Part shown: positions 58,183 to 64,000 of the stretch, in pieces
Layout: every line of letters begins with the position of its first letter
Numbering within the stretch: position 1 is the stretch's first letter
DNA from: Zonotrichia leucophrys gambelii
Lineage: Eukaryota; Chordata; Aves; Passeriformes; Passerellidae
Length of the DNA: 64,000 bases
Assembly (NCBI RefSeq): GCF_028769735.1
Contig: NC_088169.1
Coordinates: 44,421,229 to 44,485,228 of the forward strand
Direction of reading: 5' to 3'
The notes under the pieces: generated by a model
The model's database searches: none
What the model was told of the DNA's origin: nothing
What the model saw: the letters and a program-made list of their open reading frames with translations, nothing else
Program-made: the position numbers and the translations under genes

Positions 58183-60347
58183 ATGGGACTCATTTCATGA
58201 GGTGATACGTCTGTACTTTGTGCCATGTTATTATATTCTCCAAAATTATATTCTAAGTTGATTTTAATTGTGAACTGTCTGAGACAGTCATCTTGTTAAC
58301 ATACACTGTGCCTAGACTGTTTAGATTTATTATCAGACTAATGACATTGATCACTTTGTGAATGTAATGATTAATTATTATGGCTTATGGATTTATAGAG
58401 AATGAAAACATCCAATATATTGAACTATTCAATAGTGTTCTAAAACTATTAATACTTGTCTATTTCTCTACATATATTTACAGTCATAATTGTCTTCTGT
58501 GGTGACAAAGGAGTAAAATTAAAATTGTTGACTACACATCTTGAATTATTGCTGTATTACAAGACCCATAGCACAACGATCATTCTCATTAAACAAAACA
58601 AATTCAAAATTTGGCTTTCTTACACAAGATGCAGTTATTTCAGGCTATAGATTGAAATTTAATACACCTCCCCCCCCAAATTTTATGAACTAATTTTATA
58701 TTTACAGATTTCTGGATTTTGTGTAAAACATGCTGAGTAATATTTAATTAACTGTAAGGAGTTAAAATTTTTCATAGTAGCATAATTTTATTATTGAATG
58801 CATTATAAACAAGTCTTCAGACTGTGAAGTATGTGGCAATCATGGTTACATTTACTAAAATGAATAAAATTATGACTATTTCAGATGAGATTTTGTAGTT
58901 AAATGGTTCATGTAAGCAAAGTTTAACTACACAAATTAATCTTTAATAAGCTGAGAAGAGAAATCAAAACATGCAGTAGAACATAATTTTTTATTTGCTT
59001 ATATCTCTATGGGTTGAGGGATTTTTGACTCTTTGATATGTGACATGTGGGAAGTCTCTCATAAGAGGCTTCTAAGTGTTCACAACTTCAATATGCCTGC
59101 ATTTCACACAGTGTATTTACTTAGTATGCATTTTATAGTACTTTTCGCCTCTAATAACATGAACTTCTAGGTGATTCACTCTGATTTTAGATAGTCTTTC
59201 CAAGGCTAATCCTGAGGAAGTGGGTGATTCTGTGGCTTGCCATTACAGAAGCACTGGGGCATGGGCGTGCTTCTCTATCCAATCTAAAGGAATTTGCTGT
59301 GGATCTTTGTTCCTCATTACACTTCCTTTTCCAATCATGTGGTGAGTTACAGTTAAAGGGTTGTCTCATTATGCATTTCAAACTGGAAGCAATTGCTTTG
59401 ATCAACAAATCCCAAAGCTCTCTGTGTGATTTTTGCCTTCACTTTAAGTGTCACAACAGCATATGGAAAATTATATATGGCTTTTATAAGCAAACTCTGA
59501 AATCTATGTGAGAAGTGCAGATTTTACCACCCTGTTTTGTCATCTGTAATGTTTAATCTTAATTATGTACTTCAAACGTATAACAGCTTGTTTCAAAGAT
59601 TTCTTGGGCATGTGTCTAAACAAAAGTTTGACAAATTTTGCTGAAAAAGCACCTGATAAAAGAGTAATATAATAATGCAAATAAAAATAATGCTCTGAAT
59701 TTACATGCTGCTTTGCATTTCAGTAGCAGTGCGGGGACATTACCTAATTAACTTCCCTAACATGGATTTTGACAAAAATTTGTGTTCTCTTTTTGCATAA
59801 CATATCCAAGGTTATAAGCAGTTTATCACAGATGCATCTACAGAAAACTTTATCTTATAATTTGGGCTTCACTTTTCAGACAAAAAGGAAAGTATGCAAC
59901 CCCTGTCCTCACTTGAATCCATGTTTAATACAATTTCCTGAAATGATATTTCAGTTCTGTACATGCTTCTTAAAATTTTTGAACTTTCCTATCAATTTGT
60001 GGGGTTTAACAAACAAACAAAAGCCTGAGTTCACAATGACTGCAAGTGGACTTTTATGAACAAAGCTTAAAATCTTCCTTTCTAAAATGCATGTTTTCTC
60101 TAGCCAGGTGAAGTGAAATCCTTGGCAAGAAGTATTTAAGTCAATTTAAAGACTTTTTGACATTATGTTGACATATTTAAGAATGTGGAAATCTTTGAGT
60201 GGACTCCAGAGAAAATAGCAGCTCTGAGGTACTGGGAAGTTTACACTGTTAAAAATCCTCTCTTGGTGTTGGGGACTAACTCGAACTTTGTATTGGAGGT
60301 ATAGCTTGTGTGTTTGTTTGGCTGACAGATGGAGACAGAAGTCATAA
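58183..60347. other. Unique AT-rich non-coding DNA
   Basis: No gene recognised. The stretch 59,210-59,520, which includes a 95-codon plus frame (59,224-59,511), has a balanced composition and an E-box CATATG and octamer-like ATTATGCAT motif, and could be conserved non-coding DNA or, less likely, an exon; the frame has no known domain. Confidence 0.45.
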
Positions 60348-60640
60348 AGGCCTATAGTGATAGAACAAAGGCAGTGGTTTTGAACTGAAAGAGAGTAGGT
60401 TCAGCCTGGACATAAGGAAGATCTGTTACTGTGAGGTTTGTGAGACATTGGAACAGTGCTTACAGGTTGCCCAGAGAAACTGTGGGTGCCCTGTCCCTGA
60501 AGTGTTCAAGGCCAGTTTGGATGGGGCTGAGAGCAATCTGGTCTAGTAGGAGCTGTCCCTGCCCATGGTCAGGAGGTTGCACTAGGTGATTGATGAGCAT
60601 CACCTTCAACACAAACAATTTTCTGATTCTGTGAGTCTGT
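60348..60640 (+). mobile_element. CR1 LINE 3' part, sense
   Basis: Sense CR1 3' region with 'CCTATAGTGATAGAACAAAGGCAGTGG', 'GAACTGAAAGAGAGTAGGTTCAGCCTGGACATAAGGAAG', 'TTGCCCAGAGAAACTGTGGGTGCCC', 'GTTTGGATGGGGCTGAGAGCAATCTGGTCTAGTAGG' and the 3' end 'CTGATTCTGTGAGTCTG'. 5'-truncated. One of the better preserved 3' regions here. Confidence 0.92.
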
Positions 60641-60691
60641 TTCTAGTTAAGAAATATTTGATTTCTACAATATCTTATTGGTTTTCTTAAT

Positions 60692-61312
60692 TGTTAAGTT
60701 TAACCCCAAATGACAACTAAGTAACACCCAACAAACTGGGAAAAGAATTGGAAAGAAAAGATAAACTTTGTGGGTTGAGATAAGAACAGCTTAACAACTG
60801 AACAAAAAATTAGTTATAATAATAATTATTATAATGATATTATTACTAATACTATGTATCATTAATACTAAACATTTTATCAATAATAATTATTATAATA
60901 ATAATAGTCATGATAAGGAGATGGGGACAGAGTAACAGAACTCAAAAGAAATAGTGATGAACAATACCATTGCTCACAACCCACTGACCAATACCCAGCT
61001 CATTTCCAAAAAGTTATGTGCCTCCTTCTGGGTAATTCCCACAATTTCTGTGTTGGGCATGATGTTCCATAGTAAGGAATATACATTTTGCCAGTTTGTA
61101 TCATCTGTCCTTGCCATGCTCCCTCCCAGATTTTTGTGCGAGTCCTCACTAGCAGAGGCACTGAAAAATCCTTGACTGAGGGTAATCACTGCTTAGCAAC
61201 AACCAAAACATCAGGGTGTCATCAACATTCTTCTCATCCTAAAGCCAAGAAACACAGCATTGTACCAGCTACTATGAGGAAAATGAATACTATCCCAGAT
61301 GAAAGGAGGACA
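60692..61312 (+). mobile_element. Solo LTR F, plus strand, with 5-bp target-site duplication
   Basis: A 621-bp LTR with TG...CA ends (TGTTAAGTTTAACCCC...GAAAGGAGGACA) and a perfect TTAAT duplication (60,687-60,691 and 61,313-61,317). It is of the same broad type as LTR A: 'TGGGTTGAGATAAGAACAGC', then 'TACCAGCTACTATGAGGAAAA' near the end. Between 60,810 and 60,910 it contains an expanded AAT/ATT-rich low-complexity block, known in some members of this avian LTR type. The body is diverged although the short duplication is intact. No viral genes; the frames at 60,954-61,324 are noise. Confidence 0.88.
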
Positions 61313-61317
61313 TTAAT

Positions 61318-64000
61318 AAAGTGAAATGTCTCCCTCCTTGTGTGAGCTACTAAATAACACAGAGCAAGTATATGACTACATAAATATTTATAGAAATAGG
61401 GGTATGTAAGTAAGCTTTTTGCCTTAGGTGGTCCCTGTGGCAGACAGTGCTGGTATCCAATTTAAGTGAATGTGGTATTAATATACACTGTCTATCTGTG
61501 GTAGCTCCAGGCACTGACAATAACACTCATCAAGATTTAGGAGCATCTGATTCCTGCTATTAGGATATGAATTACAAGACACTAATTTGGTTAGTCATTT
61601 CTTAATTAAAATTACTTAAATTTTTTCTGAAATTTAAAGAATTATGTCAAGATTGTTGAAGGGACATTTTGTTATTTCTCTTATTCAATGAATCCTGTAA
61701 GTTACACAACATTTTTTCAAGTTTACCTCCTAACTACTGCAAGCAAAGACTTCATATTTTCAGTTTAATGGCTGACCAGAAATTGCCTGTTGGTGCTCAC
61801 AGACTTTTGTGAACTCAGCATATCTGATGCTTGAAGAGATGGAAAAGCAGGGCTTTTCTCCTTTGGTAATGATTCAGCCTGCTTTTTAAGCTTATCCTTG
61901 TGTCTTATTCTTAATTTTCCCAAGTATCTTCATTGATTAAACAGAAATTTCAGATAGAGGCGTGTTAACTGAGACTCCTACTCTTGCAAAAAATAGAATG
62001 CCTGTCCAACCCTGGTGTCTGGCACCTGGTTTAACTTACCCTGGTCTGTTCAGTCACTTACCCAGGGCCCACAATACCCAGACACTCACTCTAGTTCTAG
62101 ATGCAGCACCATGAACACCTTGTGACCCAAAGCCCCCAACAAGTTGCTGCACACAGAGCTCACCCAGGCTAGGAGTCAGAAATGCAAAACTGTACAGACA
62201 CTGATGAACAAGAACAGGGAAAACATGTACTTTTTTTTGTTTCTGACAAGCCCCTATAATGGTCTTATTCCTCCATTTCCCCATCTTTTTTCCTGTCCAA
62301 ATCACCTAAATTATTTCCTTTTCTCTCTTTTATTTCCTTCCTGAAGAATCCCAGAAGAAGTCCCTGGCATTTCAGTCCTTATTTGTTCCTCCTTTGCATC
62401 CCATATCCCCTGACAGCACCCCCGCCTCACTCACAGTCAGTTTTACAGGAGCTTTAGTGTTGACTTATCTTGATGGGTTTCACACTTGGACTGAATTGTC
62501 TGAGACGGCCCTGGGAAGAGCCAGTACATGGTGTTCAGCCAGTATATGGTGCTCTTTCCTCTGAGATTTTAATTTGAGGTTCTCCCTGATATTGGAGCCC
62601 TGTCCTCCTCTGGACTTGTGATGGTTTTCCTGTGCTGGGCCTGTCCTAGCCAGGGCAAGGTATTGTTTGCCCCCCCCGTCTGCCATTGTCTCTTTGGATT
62701 TATGTGTTGGTGTGCAGATCAGCTTTTATCATATAACTTAGCAATGTAAATGTAAACACATGCAAATGAGCTAATGGATAGCTATTTGAAATCTAGTCTT
62801 TATGGTCAGTGGAGACAGAAGAGCTATTTAGTTTACCAACTGAAGTGTCAGCTAACTAAACCTCCTCAATCTTTCTCTGAGCAAAAGCTTGACCCATTTC
62901 CTTAAAATCTGAATTTATCTATTTTTGAGTGAGCATAGGATATCAGTCTTTCACAAATGACTGGCAGAAGTGACATGGGACTTCTGGGACACCTGTGCTC
63001 CTCCAAAGCAGCAGCTGTCAGGCAGGCAGGGTATGTTTTAAATTTTCAAGTGAAATTTTAATGGGTTCATATAATGAAAGCAGTGCTAATATTTTAATTT
63101 CTATTACATGAGTAACACTTCTAATAGAAAACAGAAAAAAATTTTGATTTTCTTTTGTATACTTTTGTTGGTGGTTGCTAAAAATAAGTTTCTCTAAAGA
63201 ATTACATGGATAGACAAGTGTAGTGAATCAGCAGTGCATTAAACTAGGGCAATGAAGCACAAGGATTGCTTTCTTCAAATAAGCTTCCAAATGTAATTTA
63301 GATTTTGTTAGCTAGTAAATAGGTTCCGGCAGAACTGATACAGCTGAACCAATATCTAACATCAGCTCACTGAAGTGTGGCTATCCTCCGGGGTTCCAAA
63401 TGTCAACATAGCAAAGCATTTTATGAGCAGAATGAAGTGAATAGAATTCATCTATATTCTGGACAGTTGTATCAGGCACAACAATTTTGTCTACCTGAAT
63501 CCATAATAGATGTGTTCCCTTCACATCTGTACTTCATGGGACTTTTCCAAGGTAAGAAGCCTGGGACCCATTTCAATTTGCACACATTGTCCTTGTAGTT
63601 GTTAATTAACAGCACAGTTTCCAAGTAGTTGGACTTCACCTTTTCTTAACATTCTATTTCCTAGTGCTTGCACTGCTACATATTTAGCAGTACATGAGAA
63701 TCCAAAAGGATATTAGGAAAAAAAATGTGAAAAGGTAAAAAACCCATGCTTTTAATGAAAATAGCAGCAAAAATGGTCTAAATGCTTTGCTCACATCCTG
63801 GTCTTTTTGATTAACAGAAATTTAGTATTTTACCTTCCTATAAGGACAGAGTATATCGGTCTGTCTTAAAGAGAAGCCATGAAAACTTTTAAATATTACA
63901 AAGAAAAACATTAATTTTAAATTTCTAAAGCCAAATATTTTGCCTATAAGGACTCATTTTCTTTAAATATATGAAAAGATTAAGTCAAACTGCCCATCTT
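61318..64000. other. Unique non-coding DNA with a GC-richer patch
   Basis: No gene recognised. The patch at 61,950-62,700 is richer in G and C and may be an unassigned old repeat; it contains a 12-bp near-duplicate, CAGTACATGGTG and CAGTATATGGTG, at 62,523-62,551. Frames at 62,054-62,305 and 62,480-62,686 (minus) have no recognisable domain. Confidence 0.45.

Noticed and set aside
1..64000. CRISPR arrays, operons, riboswitches, phage or plasmid features
   Set aside because: Composition, stop density, CR1 LINEs and LTRs show a vertebrate genome; no regularly spaced repeats or clustered prokaryotic-type frames exist.
1..64000. tRNA, rRNA, snRNA or microRNA genes
   Set aside because: No tRNA A/B-box pair, rRNA segment or convincing precursor fold was recognised by eye; a covariance-model search would be needed to exclude small RNAs fully.

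Overview
The window looks like AT-rich, gene-poor nuclear DNA of a bird, probably a songbird or other neoavian. The evidence is the repeat content. There are many CR1 LINE fragments, some with the avian CR1 3' end ending in ATTCTATGATTCTAT-like octamers, and many solo LTRs of endogenous retroviruses of types common in passerine genomes. Repeat families were recognised from memory of their consensus sequences, not by a search, so family-level names are not given. No protein-coding gene, tRNA, rRNA, CRISPR array or prokaryotic feature could be supported. The open frames present are short. The longer ones fall inside repeats, are antisense to repeats, or lack any recognisable domain.

Layout. 1-17.5 kb: mostly unique AT-rich sequence with microsatellites, a perfect 18-bp-arm hairpin at 13.33 kb and one GC-richer unassigned segment at 9.4-9.9 kb. 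17.5-22.4 kb: an antisense CR1 tail, a (CTCCCT)n array, then a plus-strand CR1 meeting a minus-strand CR1 at 22.1 kb. 22.4-34.4 kb: largely unique, with one LTR remnant (30.4 kb), one CR1 tail (31.2 kb) and several stretches that look like conserved non-coding elements, the best at 29.0-29.3 and 31.45-31.6 kb. 34.4-43 kb: the repeat-dense core. A long minus-strand CR1 (endonuclease to 3' end) is split by LTR A and LTR B and bounded by LTR D, which itself contains LTR C. A plus-strand CR1 follows, interrupted by LTR K, a second member of the LTR C family. 43-51.7 kb: unique. 51.7-61.3 kb: four more LTR loci (52.1, 54.7, 56.7 with another LTR nested inside, and 60.7 kb) and CR1 pieces. 61.3-64 kb: unique, with a GC-richer unassigned segment at 62.0-62.7 kb.

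Interpretation. This is an intergenic or intronic desert that has collected retroelements over a long time. The nesting order and target-site duplications give a readable relative history: CR1 first, then the TGTGG...CCACA-type and TGTCATGG-type LTRs, then the GC-rich 0.67-kb class-II-like LTRs with 6-bp duplications. I found no evidence of a novel molecular system. The most worthwhile targets are the candidate regulatory elements and the nested-insertion chronology.
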